From contig UQFY01000010.1 of the NCBI GenBank assembly GCA_900540385.1, positions 1 through 64,000 on the forward strand: 64,000 nucleotides of DNA. Direction: 5' to 3'. Position numbers and translations under genes: made by a program. Shown here piece by piece: positions 6,769-15,729 of this stretch (within the stretch, counting starts at the first letter, position 1; the number at the start of each line of letters is the position of its first letter). Under the pieces are notes generated by a model that saw only the letters and a program-made list of their open reading frames with translations, was not told the DNA's origin and did not search any database. The DNA is from an uncultured Mollicutes bacterium (GTDB lineage: Bacteria; Bacillota_I; Bacilli_A; RFN20; CAG-826).

Positions 6769-8355
6769 ATGATTTTTCTACAATCAGGACTTCTTGATTG
6801 GTGGTGGCTATTAATTGTTGGTGTTGCCGCTCTTTTAATAGGCGCCGCTCTCCTTTTCCTTATTATGAATTTGTTAGGAAAGGGCAAGATAACCTCCGCA
6901 ACAAAAGAGTCTAAACAGATTCTTCGCGAAGCCGAAGTAAAGGCAGAACGCATTACCAAAAACGCTCAAATTGACGCTAAACAAACCACTTTTGAGATGA
7001 AACAACAAGCTCAAAACGAGATTCGTCAAATGAAGCAAGAAGCACAACTCCAACAATCCAAATTGGATGCTAGAGAAGATGCTATTGATGCTAGAGACAA
7101 TGCTCTTTTAGCCAAAGAGAATGCTTTGGACCAAAAGAACGAAGTCTTAAATCGCAAAATTGCTGAAAACGACAAAAAGAGCAAAGAACTCGATGAGAAG
7201 ATTGACGGGATTCTTTCCGAATTAGAAAAGGTTTCGGGCATGTCTGTTAAAGAGGCACATGACGAAATCATGAAACGTGTCGAAAGCAAGATGCAAGTCG
7301 AAATTGCGCAATTCATTAAGAATGCTGAAGATGAAGCAAACGACACCGCCGAAGCAAAAGCTAGAGATCTTCTTTCCTTAGCTTGCGATAAATACGCTCA
7401 AGACGTTGTTACAGAACGTAGCGTCGCCGTCATTGCTCTTCCTACCGACGAATTAAAAGGCAGAATCATCGGCCGTGAAGGAAGAAATATCCGTGTATTA
7501 GAACAAACTCTCGGTGTTGACCTTGTTGTTGATGATACTCCAGAAGTTATCACCGTTTCTTGCTTTAACCCAATTCGTCGTGAGATTGCAAAACGTACTT
7601 TGGAAATCTTAGTTAAGGATGGAAGAATCCAACCTGGAAGAATCGAAGAAGTGGCTGCTAAATGCAAATCTGAAGTCGATAACGATTGCTTCAAAGCCGG
7701 ACAAGATGCGGTTAACCGTTTAGGCTTAGTCCGTATGAACCGTGATTTGATTGCTCTTTTAGGCAAACTCAAATATCGTACTTCCTTTGGACAAAACGTC
7801 TTGGAACATTCTATCGAAGTTGGCTATCTTTGCGGAATTATGGCCGCAGAACTTGGCTTAGATCAAAACCTTGCCCGTCGTGCTGGACTTCTTCACGATA
7901 TTGGTAAAGCCGTTGATTATGAACAAGAAGGAAGCCATGCTTCATTAGGCGCATCCCTTGCACGTAAATATGGTGAAAATGAAGTGGTTATCAATTCCAT
8001 CGAAGCGCATCATGGCGATGTCCCTTGCACAAGCGTTATTTCCCATCTTGTGATTGCAGCCGATACTTTAAGTGCTGCTCGTCCAGGTGCTAGAAGCGAA
8101 ACTCTTGAAACCTATACCAAACGTATTACCCAACTCGAAGAAATCGCTAAAGAATTCGATGGTGTGCAACAAGCCTACGCCGTTCAAGCTGGACGTGAAA
8201 TCCGCGTTATGGTCATTCCAGAGAAGGTTTCTGATGCTGAAGCCGTTAAGATGGCTCAGCAGATGCGTGAAAAGATCGAGAATACAATGACATATCCTGG
8301 AACCATTAAGGTTTCCATCATCCGCGAATATCGAGCGGTAGAAACGGCTAAATAA
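6769..8355 (+). CDS. rny: ribonuclease Y
   Basis: The membrane-anchored endoribonuclease that starts mRNA decay in Gram-positives. It has an N-terminal transmembrane helix (about residues 6-32), a long coiled coil (40-190), a KH domain with GRIIGREGRNIRVLE, and an HD domain with VLEHSIEV and AGLLHDIGKAVD, whose HD pair binds the catalytic metals. 528 residues, typical. It is the first gene of a tight operon with ymdB (1-nt overlap) and the miaB fusion, all RNA-related. The long structured leader suggests post-transcriptional control. Confidence 0.96.
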   Translation: MIFLQSGLLDWWWLLIVGVAALLIGAALLFLIMNLLGKGKITSATKESKQILREAEVKAERITKNAQIDAKQTTFEMKQQAQNEIRQMKQEAQLQQSKLDAREDAIDARDNALLAKENALDQKNEVLNRKIAENDKKSKELDEKIDGILSELEKVSGMSVKEAHDEIMKRVESKMQVEIAQFIKNAEDEANDTAEAKARDLLSLACDKYAQDVVTERSVAVIALPTDELKGRIIGREGRNIRVLEQTLGVDLVVDDTPEVITVSCFNPIRREIAKRTLEILVKDGRIQPGRIEEVAAKCKSEVDNDCFKAGQDAVNRLGLVRMNRDLIALLGKLKYRTSFGQNVLEHSIEVGYLCGIMAAELGLDQNLARRAGLLHDIGKAVDYEQEGSHASLGASLARKYGENEVVINSIEAHHGDVPCTSVISHLVIAADTLSAARPGARSETLETYTKRITQLEEIAKEFDGVQQAYAVQAGREIRVMVIPEKVSDAEAVKMAQQMREKIENTMTYPGTIKVSIIREYRAVETAK

Positions 8356-9140
8356 TGCGTATTCTCTTTTATGGAGATATTGTTGGAAAGGTGGGTCGCA
8401 ATGCGATCCATCTTTCTTTGCCTAGACTTGTCAATAAATATCAAATCGACTTTGTGATTGCCAATGGCGAAAACGCCTCCCATGGTAAAGGTTTACTGGA
8501 AAAACATTACAAAGAATTGATTGATGACGGTGTTGATTGTCTTACTTTAGGAAACCACTGGCATTCAAAAGCCCAAATCGACTCCTATATCGATGAGGCG
8601 GATCAACTTGTTCGCCCTTTGAATCTCTTGAAATATCCTCATGGTGTCGGAAGTGCTCTCTTTGATGTTGGAGGAGTTCCTATTCGTGTTACAAACATTC
8701 TTCTTCAATCTTTTATGACTGAGGAAGTGGAGCATCCTGTATCTTCTTTGAAAAAACTCTTACTCGAAGAAAATGAACCTTGTATTCATTTTGTGGATAT
8801 TCATGGAGAATCTACCTCCGAAAAACAAATCTTCGCCTATGAATTCGAAGGACTTGTGACGGCGATTGTCGGCACTCACACTCATGTTCAAACCAATGAC
8901 GCAAGAATCCTTGAAGGCGGAACAGCCTATTTAAGTGATGTAGGAATGTGCGGGGATCCTGATGGAGTTATTGGCTTTGAAAGAAAATCTGTGATGAATA
9001 AAATTCTTGGCGGACAAACAGGGGCATTCCAAATTGATGAGAATGCGAAAATGATGGTGAATGCCTGTATAATCGATATAGATGATGACACGTTTGAAGC
9101 CACGAAAATTCAAACTATCCACCAAATTGTAGAAAGGTAA
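8355..9140 (+). CDS. ymdB: YmdB-family metallophosphoesterase (2',3'-cyclic nucleotide phosphodiesterase)
   Basis: Member of the TIGR00282/YmdB family of calcineurin-like phosphodiesterases that act on 2',3'-cyclic nucleotides in Bacillus. Metal-binding motifs are FYGDIVGKVGR near the N-terminus, ANGENASHGKG, LGNHWHSK, DIHGE and GTHTHVQTND. 261 residues. Its ATG shares the last base of the rny stop. The rny-ymdB pairing is conserved, and the substrates could be products of RNA decay (inference). Confidence 0.92.
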   Translation: MRILFYGDIVGKVGRNAIHLSLPRLVNKYQIDFVIANGENASHGKGLLEKHYKELIDDGVDCLTLGNHWHSKAQIDSYIDEADQLVRPLNLLKYPHGVGSALFDVGGVPIRVTNILLQSFMTEEVEHPVSSLKKLLLEENEPCIHFVDIHGESTSEKQIFAYEFEGLVTAIVGTHTHVQTNDARILEGGTAYLSDVGMCGDPDGVIGFERKSVMNKILGGQTGAFQIDENAKMMVNACIIDIDDDTFEATKIQTIHQIVER

Positions 9141-9144
9141 TGAT

Positions 9145-10881
9145 ATGAGAAAAGTAATTTATGAAAATGTCGCCTCGCAAAAAGATGCGGCAAAACGTCC
9201 TGAAGTGGAACGTTCCCTTTCCCAAAACGAGGTTGCGCCTATTTTAAAAAACTTTGCCCAAGGGAAACTTTTCTATATTCGAACATATGGTTGTCAGGCC
9301 AACGTTCGTGATGAAGAAATCATGGCTGGTTATCTTTCTAAGGCGGGTTTTAGCCGTACCGAAGATCCAAGAAAGGCCAATCTTGCAATCATTAACACCT
9401 GCGCCGTAAGAGAAAACGCGGAAGATAAAGTCTATGGTGAAATCGGCTCCTTTAAAGCAAATAAAGATCAGGATAAGGATTTCATGCTCGTCTTATCTGG
9501 CTGCGTTATGGATGAAAACGATATTGCCCAAAAACTAATGCAAACCTACCCATGGATTACCTTGGTGATTGGCACTCACGATATTAGCAAATTGAATGAA
9601 TTACTCGCCTCTTCCTTAGAGAAGAAGGCTTCTATTGTTTCCGTACGTTCCTTTGCTAGCGAAGTCGTAGAAAATATGCCTTCCGTTCGTTTAAATTCTT
9701 CCCAAGCTTTCGTCAATATTTCTTATGGCTGTGATAAGTTTTGCACTTATTGCATTGTTCCTTACACACGTGGAAGAGAACGTTCCCGTAAAATGGAAGA
9801 CATCGTTAAAGAATGCCAAGATTTAGTTGATAAAGGATATAAACAAATCACTTTGCTTGGCCAAAACGTAAATTCCTATGGCTTAGATTTCAAAGACGGG
9901 ACAACGTTTGCGAAGTTATTGAAAGCCGTCGCGGAAACAAACATCCCGCATCTTCGTTTTTTAACTTCTTATCCTTCTCAATTCACCGATGAAATGATTG
10001 ATGTGATGGCTACTTATCCAAATATTGATCATTGGTTACATTTCCCTGTTCAATCAGGTTCTAGCAAAGTCCTCCAAAAGATGGGGAGAAGATACACGAG
10101 AGAAGAATATCTCGATGTTGTCCATAGAATTCGTGCCAAAATCCCAGATATCGCTTTAACCACGGATATCATTGTGGGCTTCCCTTATGAGACGGAAGAG
10201 GATTTCCAAGAAACCCTTTCTTTATGTAAGGAAGTCGGTTATTCTAGCGCTTTTACCTTCATTTATTCTCCACGTCCTGGAACACCAGCTGCGAAGATGG
10301 AGCAAGTTCCACCAGAGGTATCTCACGAAAGATTCATGCGTTTAAAAGCACTTATTGATGAATTAACCGCTAAGTCTTCTGATGAATGCGTTGATAAAGA
10401 ATTTAACGTTCTTGTCGAAGGCCCATCAAAGAAAAATAAAGACGTGCTTTCGGGATATGCTCCAAATGGCAAATTAATTAACTTCCCTGGCCCAAGCTAT
10501 TTAAGTGGCTGTACCGTTAAAGTGAAAGTCAATCGCTCGCAAGTTTATTCTCTTTTTGGTGAGATGGTGGAAGACCCACTTATTGCTAAGGCGAAAGATG
10601 TTGCCTTCCTTCTTCAAAGCTCGCCCCTTATTAGAGAATACCTTGCCTTAGATAAAGAGATTCAAAACGATTCAGAAATTCATTCTATGGGCGAAGAGTT
10701 AGTTGAGAAAAAGAAAAAACTGGCTTTATCTATCGATAACAAAGAAGAACCCTTGAAAGCAAAAGAAGAATACGAAGACCTTTTGAAACGTATTCATAAT
10801 CATCCTCTTTTGAATAATCATGATGCCCTAAAAGAAACGGTGGAAGGTGAGCTTCTCCTAGTGAGGAATCTTTTGAAATGA
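9145..10881 (+). CDS. miaB: MiaB methylthiotransferase with C-terminal YlbF/YmcA-like domain
   Basis: Residues 1-475 are MiaB, which makes 2-methylthio-N6-dimethylallyladenosine at tRNA position 37. The UPF0004 cluster cysteines are C50, C86 and C120. The radical-SAM cluster is C196-x3-C200-x2-C203 in YGCDKFCTYC, and a TRAM domain ends near 475. Residues 478-578 form an extra helical domain (KAKDVAFLLQSSPLIREYL at its start) resembling the YlbF/YmcA family. MiaB normally stops around 440-510. In Bacillus ymcA is the separate gene next to miaB and its product is part of the Y-complex that directs RNase Y, whose gene is upstream here. The fusion is seen directly. The YmcA assignment rests on pattern and context. 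Confidence 0.88.
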   Translation: MRKVIYENVASQKDAAKRPEVERSLSQNEVAPILKNFAQGKLFYIRTYGCQANVRDEEIMAGYLSKAGFSRTEDPRKANLAIINTCAVRENAEDKVYGEIGSFKANKDQDKDFMLVLSGCVMDENDIAQKLMQTYPWITLVIGTHDISKLNELLASSLEKKASIVSVRSFASEVVENMPSVRLNSSQAFVNISYGCDKFCTYCIVPYTRGRERSRKMEDIVKECQDLVDKGYKQITLLGQNVNSYGLDFKDGTTFAKLLKAVAETNIPHLRFLTSYPSQFTDEMIDVMATYPNIDHWLHFPVQSGSSKVLQKMGRRYTREEYLDVVHRIRAKIPDIALTTDIIVGFPYETEEDFQETLSLCKEVGYSSAFTFIYSPRPGTPAAKMEQVPPEVSHERFMRLKALIDELTAKSSDECVDKEFNVLVEGPSKKNKDVLSGYAPNGKLINFPGPSYLSGCTVKVKVNRSQVYSLFGEMVEDPLIAKAKDVAFLLQSSPLIREYLALDKEIQNDSEIHSMGEELVEKKKKLALSIDNKEEPLKAKEEYEDLLKRIHNHPLLNNHDALKETVEGELLLVRNLLK

Positions 10882-11771
10882 TTCTTGTTCTTACTGGTCC
10901 AACAGGTACAGGCAAAAGCAAACTTGCGATTTCCTTAGCAAATAAAATCAACGGAGAAATTGTGAATGCGGATGCTTTTCAAGTGTATGAAAAACTAAGA
11001 ATTGCAACCGCCTCTCCCACAGAGGAAGAAAAAAAGAAGGCTCCTCATCATCTTTATAATTTCGTCCCTTTAACGGATAGCTATGACATTTCTCGTTATC
11101 AAATAGACGCTAGAAAAACTCTCAAGGAGATTCTTTCTCGAAAGAAGACGCCTATTTTGGTTGGAGGAAGTGGCCTTTATATTCGTTCTGCTTTGTATGA
11201 TTATGATTTATCGATTGACACTTCTTCGGTAGATATGTCTCCTTATGAAGAAAAAACCAATGAGGATTTGCATGCGATTTTAGAAAAATTAGATCCTGAA
11301 GAAGCAAAGAAAATCCCTTATCAAAACCGAAGAAGGGTTCTAAGAGATATCGCTATATGTCTAGCGGCAAATGAAAGCAAAACCTCTCTTTTAGCAAGAC
11401 AAAACCACGAGCCGATTTATCCGACTTTGTTCTTTTCCTTATCCAAGGACAGAGAAGAACTTTATGAGCATCTTGATCAACGTGTTGAAAAGATGTTTCA
11501 AGAAGGCCTTTTAGAAGAAAGTTTGCCCCTTATTAAGGAATATGGGGAGAGTAGGGCTGCTTTCCAAGCCATAGGCGTGAAAGAATTGATTCCTTATATT
11601 CATAATGAGGTAACTCTTTCGCAAACCATCGATAAAATAAAATTAGACACACGTCATTACGTAAAAAGGCAAGAGACGTTTTTCCGTCATCAATTTCCCG
11701 TTCATTATGTTTCTAACGAAGAAGAGATTCTTTCTTTTTTAAGGGAATCGTCTTCCCTTTTATCCAAATAA
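10878..11771 (+). CDS. miaA: tRNA dimethylallyltransferase
   Basis: Adds the dimethylallyl group to A37 of tRNAs, the step before MiaB. P-loop GPTGTGKSKLA (7-17), then NADAFQVYEKL and the DDY-type ISRYQIDA region, VGGSGLYIRS, and a C-terminal basic helix (LDTRHYVKRQETFFRHQF). 297 residues. ATGA overlap with the miaB fusion, so both modification enzymes are translated together. Confidence 0.95.
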   Translation: MILVLTGPTGTGKSKLAISLANKINGEIVNADAFQVYEKLRIATASPTEEEKKKAPHHLYNFVPLTDSYDISRYQIDARKTLKEILSRKKTPILVGGSGLYIRSALYDYDLSIDTSSVDMSPYEEKTNEDLHAILEKLDPEEAKKIPYQNRRRVLRDIAICLAANESKTSLLARQNHEPIYPTLFFSLSKDREELYEHLDQRVEKMFQEGLLEESLPLIKEYGESRAAFQAIGVKELIPYIHNEVTLSQTIDKIKLDTRHYVKRQETFFRHQFPVHYVSNEEEILSFLRESSSLLSK

Positions 11772-11814
11772 GCCGTATCTTACTCTAGAGAAGTGAAATA
11801 GGAGGTCATATCAT

Positions 11815-13431
11815 ATGAACCTTTTGAAGATACAAGAAGTTGCTAAAAAAGCAAATATCCCTGAAGAATATGTCGAACCATATGGTTTTTATAAGGCAAA
11901 AATCGATTACGCTTTATACGAGAAAATCAAAAACAACCCTACAGGAAAACTCGTTCTTGTTACGGCCATAACGCCTACAAAAGCGGGAGAAGGAAAAACG
12001 ACAATGTCTATTGCTTTGCAAGAAGGCTTTGGCAAAATCTCTCAACAAGCAATGCTTTGCCTTCGTGAACCTGCTCTAGGACCTGTCTTTGGAATTAAAG
12101 GCGGGGCAACAGGTGGAGGAAAGGCTTCTATCGCTCCTAGTGAGGATATCAATCTTCATTTCACTGGGGACATGCATGCATTAACCTCATCCATTAATCT
12201 TATTTCCGCTATCATTGATAACTCTATTTATCACGGAAATCCTTTGAATATCGATCCAACACGTGTCGTTTGGAAAAGAGCGATTGATATGAATGATCGT
12301 GCCCTTCGTCAAATTACCATCGGAGAAGGGGATAAGAAAGGAAGCCCTAGACAAGATGGCTTTGTGATTACGGTTGCTTCTGAAATGATGGCTATTCTTT
12401 GCCTCGCAAAGGATGAATTCGATTTCCACGAAAGATTATTAAAAATCATTGTAGCTTATAACAAAGAAGGAAACCCAATTACCGTTAAAGATCTTGATTG
12501 TTCGCATGCCGTTATGCGTTTAATGAAAGAAGCTTTAAAACCGAATTTGGTGCAAACAATAGAAGGGGAACCATGCCTTGTTCATGGCGGCCCGTTTGCG
12601 AACATTGCCCATGGTTGTAATTCCCTTCTTGCTACCCGTCTTGCCTTAAAATTATCTCCAATCGTTATTACTGAAGCGGGATTCGGTGCTGATTTAGGCG
12701 CTGAAAAATTCCTTGATATTGCTTGCCAAGAAGGAGAACTTCATGCGGATATGGCTGTTTTAGTCGCGACCATTCGCGCCCTTAAAATGCATGGTGGCCT
12801 TCCTTTCGAAGAGCTTACTTCGGAAAACGTCGACGCCTTAAAGAAAGGGCTCGTAAACCTTGAAAGGCATGCAAGTAATCTTCAAAAATATGGCATACCT
12901 GTATTGATTGCCATCAACCATTTCTCTTCAGATACAAAGAAAGAGGTTGAAGCCCTCATCGATTGGTGCAAAGAAAAAGGATATGAATATTCTTTTGTAG
13001 ACGCTTTCGAAAAAGGAGGAGAGGGCGCTATCGATTTGGCTAAGAAAGTCAAAGCCATGCTTGAAAACACAACCTCCAACTATCGCCCAATCTACAATAG
13101 AGATTCTTCTTTAAAAGAAAAAATCGAAACCATTTGTAAGGAAATCTATCACGCAGGATCGGTTGAATATTCTCCTTTGGCAGAAAAAGAGTTGACCCTG
13201 TATGCAAATATGGGTTTCTCAGATGCCTATATTTGTATGGCAAAAACACCGAATTCTCTTAGTGATGATCCCAAACTATTAGGCGCTCCAGAAGGATTCC
13301 CAATCCATATTCGTGAAATAAATCTCTCCGCAGGTGCCAATTTCGTTGTTCCTTTAACAGGATCGATTATGACAATGCCAGGTCTTCCAAAAGAACCTGC
13401 TGCAGTCAAAATGGAAAAAGAACCATGGTAA
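11815..13431 (+). CDS. fhs: formate--tetrahydrofolate ligase
   Basis: Makes 10-formyltetrahydrofolate from formate, ATP and tetrahydrofolate, feeding purine and initiator formyl-Met synthesis. The ATP-binding loop TPTKAGEGKTT (about 53-63) and the family block GIKGGATGGGKASI are present. 538 residues, slightly shorter than the usual 555. A strong AGGAGG precedes the ATG. With thyA and dfrA elsewhere in the window, one-carbon metabolism is well represented. Confidence 0.96.
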   Translation: MNLLKIQEVAKKANIPEEYVEPYGFYKAKIDYALYEKIKNNPTGKLVLVTAITPTKAGEGKTTMSIALQEGFGKISQQAMLCLREPALGPVFGIKGGATGGGKASIAPSEDINLHFTGDMHALTSSINLISAIIDNSIYHGNPLNIDPTRVVWKRAIDMNDRALRQITIGEGDKKGSPRQDGFVITVASEMMAILCLAKDEFDFHERLLKIIVAYNKEGNPITVKDLDCSHAVMRLMKEALKPNLVQTIEGEPCLVHGGPFANIAHGCNSLLATRLALKLSPIVITEAGFGADLGAEKFLDIACQEGELHADMAVLVATIRALKMHGGLPFEELTSENVDALKKGLVNLERHASNLQKYGIPVLIAINHFSSDTKKEVEALIDWCKEKGYEYSFVDAFEKGGEGAIDLAKKVKAMLENTTSNYRPIYNRDSSLKEKIETICKEIYHAGSVEYSPLAEKELTLYANMGFSDAYICMAKTPNSLSDDPKLLGAPEGFPIHIREINLSAGANFVVPLTGSIMTMPGLPKEPAAVKMEKEPW

Positions 13432-13634
13432 TCACAAAATACGATTTATTTGATGAGGTGGAGATGAAAAAAGCTCACCCCTGTGTTCATCATTCAAAAC
13501 GTTTTCAAATTGTTCGTCTTGGAGCGGACATTAAAATCAAGTGTCTCGGATGTGGCAATATCATCATGATTGACCGTGATAAATTCAATCATTCTTTGAA
13601 AAAAGTTATTGGTCCAATAAACGAAAAGAAATAA
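13425..13634 (+). CDS. DUF951 family small protein
   Basis: 69 residues with the DUF951 pattern: YDLFDEVEMKKAHPC, then GADIKIKCLGCGN. H17, C19 and the CLGC pair look like a zinc-binding set (inference). Starts inside the last codons of fhs (7-nt overlap). Function unknown. It is widespread in Bacillota and often lies near ychF, which is 5 kb downstream here. Confidence 0.85.
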   Translation: MVITKYDLFDEVEMKKAHPCVHHSKRFQIVRLGADIKIKCLGCGNIIMIDRDKFNHSLKKVIGPINEKK

Positions 13635-13683
13635 AAAATGGCATTTTTCTAAAAACCCCGTCTTCTTATAAGTGGGGTGAAAA

Positions 13684-15729
13684 ATGTTTCGAGCAATTTC
13701 TTTAAGTAAAAGTTATGGCAAAGGCGAAAAAAGAGTCTTTGCTTTAAAGGATGTTTCGTTCTCTTTACCTGAAAAAGGACTTTTTGCGATCGTTGGAAAG
13801 TCGGGATCAGGGAAATCGACCTTATTAAATCTTCTTTCTTGTGCGGAAGAAAAGACGGAAGGTGAACTCTTCTACGCCGAAGAAGACTTAAGCAAATTAA
13901 AAGGAAAGAAATTAGAAAACTATCGTCGTTTTGTCTGTTCCTTTATTTATCAACATTTTGAATTATTGGAAGAATTCTCTTCTTTTGAGAACGTTGTTCT
14001 TCCTCTTAAAATTCGTGGAGAAAACGAAAAAGAAAGCAAAAAGAAAGGGGAGGAACTTTTTCATATTTTTCACTTAGAGAGTTTAAAGAATAAAAAAGTC
14101 TCTTTGCTTTCCGGAGGAGAAAAACAAAGAATTGCTTTCTTACGCGCTATTATTACCGAACCCAAAGTTATTTTTGCGGATGAGCCAACAGGCGCTTTAG
14201 ATAAGCAAAACGAAAAATTCTTAATGGAGGCGTTGAAAAAGATCTCTCAAAACACTTTGGTTTTGTTCGTGACGCATAATGAAAAACTCGTCGAAGAATA
14301 TGCGGATGATTATCTTCGTCTTGAAGATGGGAAACTATTAAAAAGCATTGATAAATCATCCTCCTCTTTAGAAAAGATCCCTCTAAAGAAAAAGAAACGA
14401 AGTTCCTGGTTCACAAAATTGATTTTTCATAACTATAAAAAGAATTTGGCTAAAAACATTCTCTCTTTTTTAAGCGGTTTTATAGGTTATTTATCTTTGC
14501 TTATTGGTTTTGGCTTTTATGCAGGAAGCGAATCTTCTTTAAAAAACGAGCGAGGACATACACTCAATTATCTTCAAGCAAGTCTTTCAAAACAGGTCCG
14601 TTATGAAAATGAAGGATCTCCTCTTTCTTTGATAAGAAGCGAGAAACCCTCTCTTCAAGAAGCAAAAGATTTCTTCCGTGATTTCCCTTCTATATCCTTT
14701 GAGAATGATTATTCGTATTTCTTTCCTTCTTACCATTCTTTTACTTTGAACGGTTTCTCTTTTGAGAGCGTGAATTTTATTCCTTTAAAAGACATTACTC
14801 TTCGTGATAGAAGCGTCCCCTTCTTGTCAAAAGGAGAATTACCTTCGGGGAATTCTTTGAATTATTGCTTGGTGAATGAAGAATTTGAAGAACTTGTGCA
14901 AAAGAATCCTGTTGGGAAAAGACTGAAGGCAAGTAACACGGTTACGGTTTCAAGAGGAGAGAAAGTGGATAGCGTATCTTTGGATTTCTCTTTCCTTATT
15001 CTTGGCGTAGTGAAAGAATTTTCCTTTTTAAATACGCCAAAAGTCTTCTTTTCTTTTCCTTCTTTTGAAAGAACATTAAAAGAAAAAGAATTAGAGAATC
15101 TTTCGATGAATGTCGGGGAATTTTTAGAAACCGAAGACAGAAATTCTGCTTATTATTCTTATGCTTATCAAATCTTCTTTAATGAAGAAGACGCTTCTCG
15201 CTTAGAGAAATTCTCCCAAGACTTAGCGAAAGAGGAGGGTGAGTTTGTAATTACATCTTCCTCTTTTACCATCAATTCTTCTTTTCAAAATCTATATGAA
15301 GCGTTCTCTTCTTCTTTGCTTCCGTTTGCTTTTATTGAAGTAATAGGCGTAGCCTTTATTCTATCTTCCTTAACGTATCATTCTTTTCTAGAAAGAAGAA
15401 AGCAGGCTGCCATTTTAACTTCCTTAGGATCTAGCAAGAGAGATATTGAAAAAATCTATGAATCAGAGCCTCTCTTAACAAGCTTGTTGAGCGTGGTTTT
15501 TGCTTTGTTTCTTTCTTATCCAGCAAGCTTAATAGCATCTAGATATCTTGAAAAACGGGTAGGCATATCTTCTTTAGTTCGTATTCCGTATATGTCTTAT
15601 TTAGGAATTCCTTTCTTTCCGATTCTTCTTCTTTTGATTTTTTCTCTTTTGATCGCGTTTATAAGCGGTTTTATCCCTTTGTGGATATCAAGAAAAAGAA
15701 ATTTGTTAGAGGAGCTTAGAGACGAATGA
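13684..15729 (+). CDS. ABC transporter, ATPase fused to FtsX-like permease (MacB type)
   Basis: 681 residues. An N-terminal ATPase (about 1-225) has Walker A GKSGSGKST, signature LSGGEKQR and Walker B VIFADEPTGALD. It is followed by a permease with one transmembrane segment near 255-280, an extracytoplasmic domain of about 250 residues, and three C-terminal transmembrane helices. This layout matches MacB/LolCDE-type mechanotransmission exporters rather than pore-type importers. It overlaps the next exporter gene by ATGA, so the two probably form a heterodimer. The substrate is unknown (peptide or envelope lipid possible). GTGGGG precedes the ATG. Confidence 0.88.
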   Translation: MFRAISLSKSYGKGEKRVFALKDVSFSLPEKGLFAIVGKSGSGKSTLLNLLSCAEEKTEGELFYAEEDLSKLKGKKLENYRRFVCSFIYQHFELLEEFSSFENVVLPLKIRGENEKESKKKGEELFHIFHLESLKNKKVSLLSGGEKQRIAFLRAIITEPKVIFADEPTGALDKQNEKFLMEALKKISQNTLVLFVTHNEKLVEEYADDYLRLEDGKLLKSIDKSSSSLEKIPLKKKKRSSWFTKLIFHNYKKNLAKNILSFLSGFIGYLSLLIGFGFYAGSESSLKNERGHTLNYLQASLSKQVRYENEGSPLSLIRSEKPSLQEAKDFFRDFPSISFENDYSYFFPSYHSFTLNGFSFESVNFIPLKDITLRDRSVPFLSKGELPSGNSLNYCLVNEEFEELVQKNPVGKRLKASNTVTVSRGEKVDSVSLDFSFLILGVVKEFSFLNTPKVFFSFPSFERTLKEKELENLSMNVGEFLETEDRNSAYYSYAYQIFFNEEDASRLEKFSQDLAKEEGEFVITSSSFTINSSFQNLYEAFSSSLLPFAFIEVIGVAFILSSLTYHSFLERRKQAAILTSLGSSKRDIEKIYESEPLLTSLLSVVFALFLSYPASLIASRYLEKRVGISSLVRIPYMSYLGIPFFPILLLLIFSLLIAFISGFIPLWISRKRNLLEELRDE

